64,000 bases of DNA from Diploptera punctata (lineage: Eukaryota > Arthropoda > Insecta > Blattodea > Blaberidae), in NCBI GenBank assembly GCA_030220185.1, contig JASPKZ010000419.1:3243501-3307500 (forward strand), given 5' to 3'. The notes under the pieces are model-generated. The model saw only the letters and a list, made by a program, of their open reading frames with translations. It was not told where the DNA came from and did not search any database. Of this stretch, positions 21,329 to 31,950 are shown piece after piece. The translations under genes and the position numbers were made by a program. Each line of letters opens with the position of its first letter. Within the stretch, counting starts at the first letter, position 1.

Positions 21329-22763
21329 AGTACATTACTTGTAAGTTGTCACATGGATAGATACAATTTTTAATACTTAAGTGTCAGTATTACTAATACA
21401 ATAATTGTGTGTTATTTGCTAGCTTGCTTAGAATTGTCACAAACCATAAAATACACGCTGTGGTATGTTTAGTATTAAGTTGTACTGTATTCACGAGTAA
21501 TTACAATGTACATCCCAAGGAAGGTGAATGTTAACTTACCTCTCTATTTATCTCGATACGACGAGGGGCTGGAAATATGTAAACAACTCTCACAAATGTT
21601 GATACTATTTATTAAAACTCCATTCTGTGAATCACTTGAACGCAAATTCGTATATTTTCTTTGAACCTTTTTATGTGATATAAAGAATGTTTTCTCATAG
21701 CAACAAACAACACTATGACCAATAAATAGTCTGTGAATGGATTAATCAATCAATTAAAATGATATAAATTAGTATAAATTTAAAACAATGTATCATAAAT
21801 AATTATATTGACTATTTAACTCATGCCCCAAATGGAAGTCAATGACCAATGACGTTACAATGACTTTTTATTTACAACCAATCACAGTCGTGTTTCGCCT
21901 AGAATTTACCAACTAAAGTTTACCATAATAAAGAAAGCACCTCCTTTTTAACATTCTGAATAGGTCATAGCATTATTTTGCAGTGACTGACTCACTAAGA
22001 AATACGGCTACCAGATTGTATATATAGTGCATGAATGTCAACACATACCGCATGCGGGAGTTAATATAAAAACATTTGTAGCAATTGATTATACCACCAA
22101 AAGAAGAAACCACTGTTTGCACTTTCTTAAATGTATTTTTCCCAGAAAATATAATTGTCATATTTACATCATAGGACATCAGAAATGAATTAATATACAG
22201 TTTGATGTGTTTCATTTTTTCTCCACTAAAGTGCATTCTTACAATATTGCATTCCTTTGGCAATAAATAATATGACCTGGTTGCAGTGACGAACAAAAGA
22301 AGCAAATGAAGCGTACCAATCGTTTCTCATTTGTTTTCAAACATCGCCGTTTACATTAAATATATTAAAATAACTATATTTTAAATAGTAATTTGTGAGT
22401 AAACAGCTTAATTTTATTCGTTAAATAGTCTTAACAAATGCCACTCTTGATTTCCAAATTCTCTAGATAAATTCACTCCTCACTTCGTGAGTCGTGAATT
22501 TATTGATAATTTGGAAATCACTCGTGGCATTACTTAAGAGAATATGTGGGTGAAAAAAAATATTGTATCAAATTTGCAAGGTAAAGAGAATTGACAGGTC
22601 ACGATTACCATTTTTGGCTCTTTCAAAATTCTGGCCAGAAACAATTTTGAATGTGATTCGAAATAAACAAATGCTCTTTGTACTTTAATAGAATTAGAAA
22701 AATAAATTTACAACATAAATAACACTAAAGCGGTGTCATATTTCGTTTAGTTAGTAATTGTTA
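21329..22763. other. Composite-repeat sequence, no gene
   Basis: Phrases 'tgtgtgttatttgctagcttgctt', 'catcccaaggaaggtgaatg' and 'tctcatagcaacaaacaac' are shared with 27.69-28.07, 48.4-48.87 and 54.2-54.45 kb. 21.8-22.5 kb lacks clear parallels in copy B and may hold an unrecognised insertion. An open stretch at 21973-22305 (minus) has no recognisable family. Confidence 0.5.
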
Positions 22764-23195
22764 ATCAACATATGCAGCTGAGACTTGGACATATACAAAG
22801 AAGGACTTGAGCAGAATCCAAGCTACAGAAAAGATAATCTTACGTGGGATGGTACATAAAACAAGGAATGACAAAATCAGGGAGACATTAAGCGTAGAAA
22901 AATTAACAACAGACATAGAAAAATGTAGACTGAAATAGTTCGGAAATACAAGAAAAAGAATTGAAAAGGAAAGACTACTACAAAGACTGCTAAATCTCAT
23001 GGTACAAGGAAAACAAACACGAGGTAGATCACGAGAAATATTGATTAACCAAGTGAAGAAAATGTCTACATGAGAGAGGATACGACTGGAAAGAACTAAA
23101 AAGAAGCAAAGCATGGGGAGATACAGATGGTAGGAATCATATTTGGAATCGACCTTCCGAAAGGAGGACACGATAAGATTATGATGATGATGATG
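22764..23195 (+). mobile_element. LINE-C 3' end with (GAT)n tail
   Basis: Plus-strand pieces: AAETWTYTKKDLSRIQATEK, LSVEKLTTDIEKC, QTRGRSREILINQVKK and a final RPSERRTR-like end, then 'gatgatgatgatg'. This is the C-terminal tail of a non-LTR reverse transcriptase of the AETWTL...RIQAAEMR kind. Flanks 'taatcaa' and 'caatcaa' look like a short target duplication. The uninterrupted site is seen at ~28555 ('attgtcaatcaagtgaac'). Several stops. Confidence 0.85.
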
Positions 23196-23247
23196 TCAAT
23201 CAAGTGAACTATAAACTAAGTAAATTAATATGTACTATATACTATCA

Positions 23248-23400
23248 TGTCTGTCCCGTTGGTCTAGTGGTTATATTCCTTACCGCTAGTCCGAAGGTCG
23301 TAGGTTCAAATCCCACCGTGGTCGATGGATTTTAAGAATGGAAAAATCCTCCGGGAGGGGCTTTAAGCCATGGGATCCGAGTCTGAAGATCTGAAAAAAG
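23248..23400 (+). mobile_element. tRNA-derived SINE (family E), best copy
   Basis: Contains A-box-like TTGGTCTAGTGG (~23260) and B-box GGTTCAAATCCC (~23303), with anticodon-region phrase 'ccttaccgctagtccgaagg' between. Body 'cctccgggaggggctttaagcc' and 'gatccgagtctgaagatct'. The head resembles Glu/Asp-type tRNAs. It occupies the same position in the composite repeat as the copies at 1776 and 28603, so it inserted before that repeat was duplicated. Confidence 0.85.
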
Positions 23401-23698
23401 GTATCTGTGCAAAATTTAATCGACTTTCACACATCCAAGTAATAACTTAGTTGCTGCTAAATGTGTCATTGAGGCGATTTGCTAACCATGTGCCACTCGT
23501 TGACTTGTGTGGGTAAATAAGTTAACTAAAATAGCCTAGTTATAAAACTCCCCACGTGGGACATACGGGTTATATACATACAATAACATGCAAATCAACA
23601 TTGAATTATAACAACCCTATAGTCGTTGAGCTTATTATTCGAATTCCTAATTTAGCTCATAAATTTAACAACTAATATATACTATAGGCCTAATATTC

Positions 23699-24483
23699 CA
23701 GTACAGAAAAATATCCTTATTCACGTTTTTATTATTCCCGGGTTTAAGAAAAATGCGATTCAGTTCCTGCATTCGCTGCTAGAAATTGATTTATTCGCGG
23801 ATCCAGTCGGTATATTAGAAGAAACAGTGTCCTTCATTAACGCATCGGCAACGTTTTTTTTTTTTTACTGCAGGCACGATTCAAGACGGACAAATAAGTA
23901 CCAAAGTAAAGCATTAAGTCTAATATTCTTTGCAATAATTTAAATTGTATAACAGGTTTCTCTTCTGCTTTGTTCCCAATGTATAATTAAATGTTAAGTA
24001 AAAGTAAAGAGAAATTAGTTCCGAAGCGGGAAAAGAGTAGTGTTGCCGCTTAAAGTAAAAATATAATTGCTTGACCGTTTACGCGTTGGCGAATCGTTTA
24101 CATCAACATCACGCTGTTTTAATGTTAATGAATCAGCTATACGATTCATTAGGAATTCCGAAGACAAAATAAGAAATTCTATCACTGAATTCACAGCTGA
24201 ATACCTACCTGAATTAAAATAACATTTAAATGCGACACAAGAAGAAAAAAATACCAATTTCTTTAAGCACTTGCTAAAATTGAAAATAATAATTAATAGA
24301 AATTGCTCAAAATCTCTCATTAAATTGATTTAATTTAGTTTCATAATTTTTATTTTATTTTGGAACCCTGGAACGTATCCTCTATAGGCCAATACCCATA
24401 CAAGTTACCATTCCATATTCGCGGTTTCTGTATTCGCGTCATGTTTACGGAACATATCCCCCACAAATAAGGAGCTTTTACTG
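23699..24483 (+). mobile_element. Tigger-like remnant with HTH coding trace (copy 1)
   Basis: The right end complements CAGTAAAAGCTCCTTAT; the left end is decayed (CAGTACAGAAAAATATCC). 'attcgcg' is repeated near both ends. Plus-strand frames at ~24020-24200 give VLPLKVKI, LDR, GES, NVNESAIRFIRNSED and ITEFTAEY, which is the N-terminal helix-turn-helix of Tigger/CENP-B-like transposases. The catalytic domain is absent. The paralogue is 29147-29956. Confidence 0.75.
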
Positions 24484-24489
24484 TGTAGT

Positions 24490-26705
24490 TTAACAGTGTG
24501 AAAATCAGACAACGGCTATCGCTAATGAGAGGAACAAACGCTAAAGATGATTCTGAAAAATTTGAATTAAAAAAACTTGAAAAATGATGAAATGCGGCAA
24601 GAATAACAAATCAAAATTGCTAATAGATTTGAAGCACTGGAATCTTCAGATGACAATATGACAAACGAAGAAGAAACTGATATAAATAAAGAATGGGAGG
24701 CTATAATAGATACCACCAAATTGTCAGCATCAGGAAGCACAGGTTATTTAAAAAAGAGACAAAATAAGAAATGGCTTGATGAGGAATGTGCTGACATTGT
24801 AAATAAAAGAAAGCTAGCAAAAATGAAACGGTTACACGAGCCAAATGAGGTAAATTTAGAGCAATTTGGTAGTATTAGACGGAAAACCACCAAGTTACTA
24901 AAGAGTAAAAAGGGGCACATTTGAGAGAGAAGATTAATTTATGATCTTGAAATGAATGCCAAAAATAGCAACATTAGATACTTATATCAGGAAATTAGGA
25001 TAGAGGAGAAAGGGTTTCAGGATGGAACAAACATAATTCGAAACGGAAATGGGGATATGATTGCAGATTCCAGGAGTATATTAAATAGATGGAAAAGTTA
25101 CTTTAATCAGCTATTAAATGTTCATACAGAACAGGATATTGAAGACGATAATTTACAGACAGCAGAAATGCTAGTCACAGAACCTAGTGCAATAGAGGTT
25201 GAAATAGCAATAGAAACATTGAAGATGTATAAAGCATCAAATTCAGATGAGATCCCAGCAGAACTAATTAAATCAGGGAGAGAAGAATTGATGGACGGTT
25301 GCTTAATATGATTTGGGAAAAAAGAAGCTCTTCCAGATGAATGGAAAGAATCGGTTATCGTACCAATTTATAACATAGGAGATAAAACTGATTGCAACAA
25401 CTACAGGGGCATCTCATTACTTTCAACTTCGTACAAAATTCTAAGAAATATATTAGTAAGCAGACTTACTCCTTATATTGATGATATTCTAGGTCATCAA
25501 TGTGGATTTAGAGGAAACAGGTCTACAACAGATCAGATTTTTAGTATAAGACAGATTTCAGAAAATAAATGGGAATATAATGGTACTGTACTAAAACTAT
25601 ACGTAGACTTCAAGAAGGCATACGATTCAATTAAAAGGGAGAAGTTATATAGTATCCTGCTGATTTCGGAATTCCTAAAAGGTTAGTTAGACTTATACGA
25701 ATGTGTCTAAATGGCACAAAGAGTAGGCCGCGTGTAATAAAACAGTTTTCAGATACTTTTGAAATCCACAGTGGGTTGAAGCAAGAGATGCACTATCTCC
25801 TCTACTATTTAATTTTGTACTAGAGCATGACATCAAATCTTTAGTGGATGAAGAAGACCTACAACTCAATGGTATTAATAAGCTGTTAGTTTATGCTGAT
25901 GATCTAATACTATTGTGCGATAACGAGGAGATACTAAAGGCCAACACGCACACACTATTGAGTAATACTAAGAAATTGGGCCTGGAAGTAAATATCAATA
26001 TAACTAAATATATGGTCACACATAGAAATACATTATACAATGGAAATGGACAGCTAATGACAAATGAGGAAAATTTTAAGGAAGTAGCTGAATTCAAATA
26101 CCTAGGAACAATAATCACAAATAGGAATGTGATGCACAAAGAAATTAAACATAGGCTCAATTCTGGAAATACGTGCTATTATGCATTACAGAGACTCTTG
26201 ATATCCCAACTCCTTTCAAAAGACGTTAAACTGAAAATATATAAAACTATTATTCTACCGATTATATTTATGGATGCGAAACATGGACTGTTACTTTAAG
26301 GGAGGAAAGGAAATTACGAGTATTTGAGAATAAAGTTCTTAGGAAAATGATTGGACCAAAGATAGATGAACAGACAGGTGAATGGGAAGACTATAACAGT
26401 GAACTATGTTGTCTTTATAGGAAGCCAGATATAACAAGAACAGTTAAGTCTCGTAGACTGCGATGGGCAGGACATATGGCACGAATGGGGAATGAAAGAC
26501 GTGCACGGAAGGTTCTTGTAGGAAAACCAGAGGGAAAACGCTCAGTCGGTAGACCAAGAATGAGGTTGGAGAATAACATTAATTATGATTTGAGGGAAGT
26601 AGATTATACAGGAAATGATTGGAAAACGTTAGCTCAGGATAGGAATGTGTGGAGAGCTTATGTTCGCGAGGCCATGAACCTACGGGTTCGATGGTGCCAG
26701 TGAGT
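24490..26705 (+). pseudogene. LINE-A reverse transcriptase, longest copy (5'-truncated)
   Basis: A non-LTR retrotransposon ORF broken by several stops and frameshifts. In order: ANRFEALESSDDNM (~24630), KKWLDEECADIVNKRK (~24765), 'IETLKMYKASNSDEIPAELI' (~25210), EALPDEWKESVIVPIY (RT motif), YRGISLLSTSYKIL, QCGFRGNRSTTDQIF, LYVDFKKAYDSI with the first catalytic Asp, SGLKQ, the YADD catalytic box in LLVYADDLILLC (~25886-25921), VAEFKYLGTIIT, and the C-terminal RWAGHMARM ... GRPRMRLENNI ... MNLRVR. The endonuclease domain is missing. It ends in the family 3' terminus. The copy serves as the reference for the other LINE-A fragments. Confidence 0.9.
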
Positions 26706-26861
26706 TTAATTAAAATATATTATATATATAATGTTAATATTGATTGCCTCAAATGACTGTTCCTATGATTTTGCAAAAAAAAAAATCGATTACCGGTATT
26801 TGTTTCAAGTTGTCACGTGGATAGATATAATTTTTAATACTCAATGTCAGTATTACTATAC

Positions 26862-27687
26862 TCTGTCTAACGTAAGAAGCACACTTTGACAATCAACTTC
26901 CGAATGTATTACTCCGCGTAGCACGTGTAAGAGTGCAGGCGAACTCTGTCAACTGTTTGTTACAATATGATAAATTAATGCACAACAATCATTTTAATTT
27001 TTAATGTTGCAGGTTGTATTAACATTTACAATGATATGTCGAAAACTAATTAAATTATAAATGTTTGTATTAAACAAATTAATTCGAATCAAACATTTCA
27101 ATTAAAATAACCGAGTTAAGTTAACATAAACTACCCGACAGCCGCCATATTAGTAACTGACATTCAACTTCTTTTTAAGAATCGTTCAGTTTCAAACAAA
27201 TGCGAATTTGTAGTTAGTCTCTGACCTTCGAAAAAATATGTATGTATATACTGTATTCTGATCAACTATAGTTAACATAAATGGCTTTAAATACGTAATT
27301 ATATTAATTGAGTACATGATCTATTTTTTCGCTTCCGCTGAACTGTGCTTTGGTCATGAACGAATCGCAGTAACTGCAGCAGTCGCCATATTAGTAACTG
27401 ACATTCAACTTCTTTTTAAGAATCGTTCAGTTTCAAACAAATGCGAATTTGTAGTTAGTCTCTGACCTTCGAAAAAATATGAATGTATATACTGTATTCT
27501 GATCAACTATAGTTAACATAAATGGCTTTAAATACGTAATTATATTAATTGAGTACATGATCTATTTTTTCGCTTCCGCTGAACTGTGCTTTGGTCATGA
27601 ACGAATCGCAGTAACTGCAGCAGTCATGTGCTTCGTGGATTACCCGCCCATTTATTTTCCTGAAGTGTCTTTCTTAGGCTGGACAGA
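26862..27687. mobile_element. Non-autonomous DNA element, 826 bp
   Basis: TCTGTCTAACGTAAGAAGC at the left and the complement of TCTGTCCAGCCTAAGAAAG at the right form ~25-bp imperfect inverted ends. Copy A lacks this block: 'tgtcagtattactaata' runs straight into 'attgtgtgttatttgc' at ~21385. No transposase is encoded. It contains a 241-bp tandem duplication. Superfamily uncertain. Confidence 0.7.
27143..27624. repeat. 241-bp tandem duplication, one difference
   Basis: 27143-27383 and 27384-27624 both begin CGCCATATTAGTAACTGAC and end 'taactgcagcagt'. I find a single substitution (tatgTatg versus tatgAatg). This is either a very recent duplication or an assembly artefact. Confidence 0.93.
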
Positions 27688-28075
27688 AAATAATACAATT
27701 GTGTGTTATTTGCTAGCTTGCTTGGAATTGTCACAAACCATAAAATACACGCTGTGGTATGTTTAGTATCAAGTTGTACAGTATTCACGAGTAATTACAA
27801 TGTACATCCCAAGGAAGGTGAATGTTAACTTACCTCTCTATTTATCTCGATACGACGAGGGGCTGGAAATATGTAAACAGCTCTCACAAATGTTGATACT
27901 ATTTATTAAAACCCCATTCTTTTAATCACTTGAATGCAAATTCATATATTTTCTTTTTATTTTATATTTGATATAAAGAACGTGTGTCTCATAGCAACAC
28001 ACAACACTATGACAAATAAATCGCCTGTGAATGGATTAATCGATCAATTAATATGCTATAAATTAGCAAAATAAA

Positions 28076-28412
28076 GTCCACCGCTGTGGTCTCGAGGTAG
28101 TGTGCTGCCTTGTCACACAGCGGACCCGGGTTCGATCCCCAGTCGGGGCAGTTTTTCTGGGTGAGGTTTTTATCGGGGTTTTTCCTCACCTGTAAGACAA
28201 ATAGTCCCCAAAATCATATGGTCATCGCAATCATCATCATTCATATTCATCTTAGATTAAACTTGGGATTAGGGACTCTCCTGGCGCACCATTATCATCA
28301 TCGGGGCAACGTAACCCCGCCTTCCAGGCGCCCCAACCTCAGAAGTGGGTTACAAATACCCCATGCCAGGAGAGAAACCAGGAATGTCGAAAGATAAACC
28401 TGGGTCATTAAA
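28076..28412 (+). mobile_element. SINE-B2, near full-length
   Basis: Head GTCCACCGCTGTGGTCTCG, B-box GGGTTCGATCCCC, shared core to 'ccaaaatcatatgg' (a ~30-base internal deletion after 'gacaaat'). Then the B2 3' half with 'ggactctcctggc' and 'aggcgccccaacctcag', ending 'aaacctgggtca'. It interrupts composite-repeat copy B. Confidence 0.9.
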
Positions 28413-28602
28413 AAAAATGAATATGATTCGAAATAATAAGTTGTTCTTTCGACTTGAAGACAATTAGGATTAAAAATGTTCTGGACTGTCAATAAGGCTG
28501 TTGTAGCATAAATAACACTAAAGCGGTTTGATATTTCGTTGAGCCAGTAATTGTCAATCAAGTGAACTACAAATCTAGTAAATTAATGTGCACCATATAA
28601 TA

Positions 28603-28830
28603 TCATGGTCTAGTGCAGGGCCGCCCAAACTTTTTAATGGGCCGGGCCAGTAACTTATTGTGCAATTGTTCGCGGGCCGGAACATAGATATCATTACTAT
28701 TATTGTTGCTACTGCTGCTTCTATTAGTTTCAAACCCGTCCTTAAAATGGAAAAATTCAAGGGAAAAGTTCTCCGGAAGGGACTTTAAGCCATTTGGATC
28801 CGAGTCTGAAGATCTTCAGGCTCGTAAAAG
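28603..28830 (+). mobile_element. SINE-E remnant interrupted by a hAT scrap
   Basis: 'atggtctag' (28604-28612) is the SINE-E A-box region. The body resumes at 'tttcaaacccgtc' and 'ctccggaagggactttaagcc' from ~28736. Between them lies 28612-28735, and part of the tRNA-like head is lost. Confidence 0.7.
28612..28735 (+). mobile_element. hAT terminal fragment
   Basis: Starts CAGGGCCGCCCAAACTTTTT and carries 'gggccgggccag' and 'tgttcgcgggccgga'. CAGGG...CAAACTTTTT and GCGGGCCGGA are typical of hAT terminal sequence. The opposite terminus is missing, so it is a truncated relic. Confidence 0.6.
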
Positions 28831-29146
28831 AACCGCAAACCTGAATAAAAAGGCATCTCTGCAAAATGTAATCGATTTTCATACATCCAAGTAATAACTT
28901 AATTGCTGCTAAATGTCTCATTGAGGCGATTTGCTTACCACATGCCACACGTTGACATCTATGGGTAATAGAATTTCACTAAAATAGTCTGGTTTTAAAA
29001 CTCCCTACGTGGGACATAAGGGTTATATACATACAATAATATGCAAAAAATCAGCATTGAATTATAACAACCCTATAGATGCTGAGTTTATTATTCCATG
29101 TCCTAATTTAGCTGATAGATTTAACAATTAATAGATACTCGTACAA
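28831..29146. other. Composite-repeat sequence between SINE-E and Tigger remnant
   Basis: Matches 23401-23698 closely ('gccattgaggcgatttgct'-type phrases, 'acgtgggacat', 'gggttatatacatacaataa'). No gene. Confidence 0.7.
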
Positions 29147-29956
29147 TAAAAGCTCCTTATTCACAGTTCCATTATTCGCGTTTTCAATATTCGTGTTTAC
29201 ATTATTCGCGGGTTAAAAAAGTACGATTCAGTTCCTATATTCGCTGCTAAAAATGCTTTATTCACGAATTCAGTCGGTATTTAGAAGGATCAGCATCTTT
29301 ATTAACGTATAGGCAACTTTTTTACTGCAGGCACGTGCCACGGTGGCTTTAAAAAAAGCGATTCAAACCAAATGGACAAATAAGTAACAAAGTAAAACAA
29401 ACCTTATTCTCACTAAGTCTAATATTCGTTGCAATAACTTTCATTGCATAACACTTGTCTGCTTTGTTCCTAATGCATAATGTTATGTAAAAGGAAATAA
29501 AAATTAGTTCCGAAGCGGAAAAAAAGTAGTGTTGCCGCTTAAAGTAAAAATATAAATGCTTGACCGTTCACGGTTTGGCGAATCGTTTGCACCAACATCA
29601 CGCTGTTTTAATCTTAATGAATCAACTGTACGATTCATTAGGAAATCCGAAGACAAAAAATAAGGAATTCTATCGCTGAATTCACAGCTGAATATCAATC
29701 TGAATTGAAGGAACTTTTAAATGCGACACAACAAGAAAAAAATACCAAGTTCTTTAAGCCCTAGCCTAACAATTAATAGAAATTGTTCAAAATCTCTCAT
29801 TAAATTGATTTTATTTTGATAATCTTTATTTTATTTTGGAACTCTGGAACGTATCCCCTATAGGCCTATACCCACACAAATTATCATTCAATTTTCGCGG
29901 TTTCTGTATTCGCGTCATATTTACGGAACATATCCCCCGCGAATAAGGAGCTTTTA
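29147..29956 (+). mobile_element. Tigger-like remnant with HTH coding trace (copy 2)
   Basis: TAAAAGCTCCTTATTC at the left and the complement of TAAAAGCTCCTTATTCGCG at the right. Coding trace at 29520-29720: VVLPLKVKI, MLDR, FGESFAPTSRCFNLNEST and 'VRFIRKSED', then SIAEFTAEYQSELKELLNA. This is the Tigger-type helix-turn-helix; the catalytic domain is gone. It is shared in position with copy 1, so both descend from one insertion. Confidence 0.8.
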
Positions 29957-30359
29957 GTGTGTAGTTGAACTGTATTTCTGTATTACTTTTCCTTTATTCT
30001 GCAGTTCTATTGACATATTCTACCATTTTGAATGATTCATTACCTAACACAAGTACATATCTTGTTTCCATAACCACTGTCACTCAGTTACAGTAGCTCT
30101 TAAACATTTATTAGTATTACGTCATTTTGTATAAAACTCGTTAAGTTTTATTTATTTCTTTAACAAGTTTAACCTCCCACTTTACATACCACACGCCATC
30201 AGTGTTACGAGGTATTTTAATAGATCACACATATACTTTTGACCACACAATGACATGGAGGGCCTGCTTGAATAAGTTATCGGGACCTCCCCCGAGACAA
30301 CACAACATGAGGACGAAACACATTTATATTAAACATTGCGGATATGACAATGATGAATA

Positions 30360-30540
30360 ATGTTACCCAGATGATATTCGGGATCTCTTTGGGCTTTATA
30401 GTTTCCTGACAATTGCCTTACTTTTAGGGAAACCCCCGAAAAAAAACACACCCGGGAAATTTGTGCCGACTACGGATCGAACCCGGGCCCGCTAAGTAAA
30501 AGTCAGCGAAGCTACCCCGAGACCATAACGGCAGGCAATA
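30360..30540 (-). mobile_element. SINE-B-head relic (B3 type)
   Basis: The complement reads a decayed SINE-B head (GGGTTCGATCCGTAG) and 'tcaggaaactataaagccc'. The continuation into 'catcatctgggtaacatt'-like and 'tcgtcctcatgttg' sequence differs from B1 and B2. Matching relics at 52480 and 55540 sit at the same place in the composite repeat, so it is old and shared. Confidence 0.65.
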
Positions 30541-30710
30541 AATTAAAATGTATAATTATATGATTTTATTATACGGTTTTTTATACGACTGTTCGTATCA
30601 GTATTATACTGGTATTTTTTTCATTTCATCATTCTTCATAGTTGTTTGAACTTGAAAATTAACATGGCACTTTTGAGTATGACCCATTTTTTAATTATAT
30701 TATGAAATGA

Positions 30711-31208
30711 AACAAAAAAAACTAAAGTTATAATTTTTAAAACAAAAGTTAGAAGTATTGTGACTTATGGTTCAGAGGTTTGGAATATAAATTATAAGAT
30801 GAAAAGAAAATTAATGGTAGCCGAAATGGACTAATGGAGAATATGTGCTAGGATATCAAGGAGAGAGAAAATTATAAATGAAGTTATAAAAGAGAACATG
30901 AATGTACAAAACTCAATTTTAGAATTTTCCAAGAAAAGCAACTAAAATGGTACGGGCATATTAGGCGTATGGAGGATGAAATATTATCGATGAAAATGAT
31001 AGAATGAACACCATCAGGAACGAGAAGGAAAGGACGACCAAAACTCAGGTGGATCAAGGGATTAGAGAAACTTTGAAGGACTGGGAAATAGAGGAAGAAA
31101 TGTGTTATGATAGAGACGAATGGAGGAAAATTATAAAGCGAAATTGAAGACAGATCATTGGTGCCGGAAAAATGTATAACATTGTTAAAATCGGAAATGT
31201 GTGTATAT
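30711..31208 (+). mobile_element. LINE-D 3' end with 14-bp target duplications
   Basis: Flanks ATATTATGAAATGA (30697-30710) and ATATTGTGAAATGA (31209-31222) are a near-identical duplication; copy D shows one copy at ~52830. Coding trace: VRSIVTYGSEVWNINYK, KLMVAEMD, SRREKIINEVIKENMNVQNS, KWYGHIRRMEDE-like (frameshifted), LKDWEIEEEMCYDRDEW and a final IIKRN stop. This is the tail of a non-LTR reverse transcriptase, different from LINE-A, B and C. Confidence 0.85.
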
Positions 31209-31950
31209 ATATTGTGAAATGAGTTTGATGATGCGTGGATCGTGAAAATGTTATATCATTTCATTTGCCTTGGCAACTAAAAAAACTGTCACCTTGGTCT
31301 TCCCAGGAATTTGAAGTCGATAACTTGCTAATTTGAGTTTGAAAGGGAATTGTCAGTGATGCATTGTTGGTAAACTAAGAGCTCTTATTTCATACTTATC
31401 ATGATGTATCAGTTTCGATTATGACATTTGGTTTGGGTGTGCGTTTTGTATATATCTTATTTTCTTCTGATTTTTTAAAACGTGTTTTAGTCCTTAATAA
31501 ACCGATATGTTTGTAATTTTTTGCGAATACATTTTATTTTGATAGTGCAATTTTAGGTTAACATGCATTTACTCATTGATTTAGATAATTTTGTTTGCAT
31601 ATGTTTTAGCCACATACGCTGTTTTACCCTGCAAGATGGCTGAGATTGTATTGGTTGACATTCATATTTCTAGGTTCTCGACAAAATTAAGTTTGTCTCT
31701 GGATTTCTTGAATGAAGAAAGTGAATCCTTTGTTAGTATTACATCTCTAAAAACTATTCTAATACAATTTCTATTCTACATTTAATCATGTTTTAACATT
31801 CAGTGAACATTTGCACAAATTGCATTAATCCACGTGGCCTACACAGTCTAGTGGTGTACTCCGAAAGACACTAACGTATTGTGATCAAACATGTTGACAC
31901 TCAATTTAAGAAAATGTAAATTTTCCTTAGATAATTGTATATTTAATATA

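Larger units (their letters stand above)
13140..24490 (+). repeat. Composite-repeat copy A (interrupted)
   Basis: Segments at 13.14-13.27, 14.99-15.14, 15.65-17.05, 18.5-18.73, 21.33-22.76 and 23.2-24.49 kb align in order with copies B to F elsewhere. Between them lie later insertions: the GGTCCAC-motif element (13.55-15.29), a LINE-A end, the gene-family pseudogene (17.1-18.1), the Tigger-like element (18.73-21.33) and a LINE-C end (22.76-23.20). The repeat itself is noncoding. It appears longer than 5 kb when the insertions are removed. Confidence 0.65.
26706..31950 (+). repeat. Composite-repeat copy B (interrupted)
   Basis: Runs from 'gttaatattgattgcctcaaatg' (paralogous to ~18637) through segments shared with copies A and E to ~31.95 kb. 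It includes a SINE-E and a Tigger-like remnant at the same relative positions as copy A. Private insertions: 26862-27687, SINE-B2 at 28076, a hAT scrap at 28612 and a LINE-D end at 30711. The segment 31.22-31.95 kb matches 52.83-53.12 and 55.91-56.65 kb. Confidence 0.7.

Noticed and set aside
22761..23171. 136-codon minus-strand ORF
   Set aside because: It is antisense to the LINE-C 3' end on the plus strand, which has clear reverse-transcriptase-tail motifs.
24015..24320. 101-codon minus-strand ORF (and 29504-29698, minus)
   Set aside because: Both lie antisense to Tigger-type helix-turn-helix coding remnants on the plus strand.
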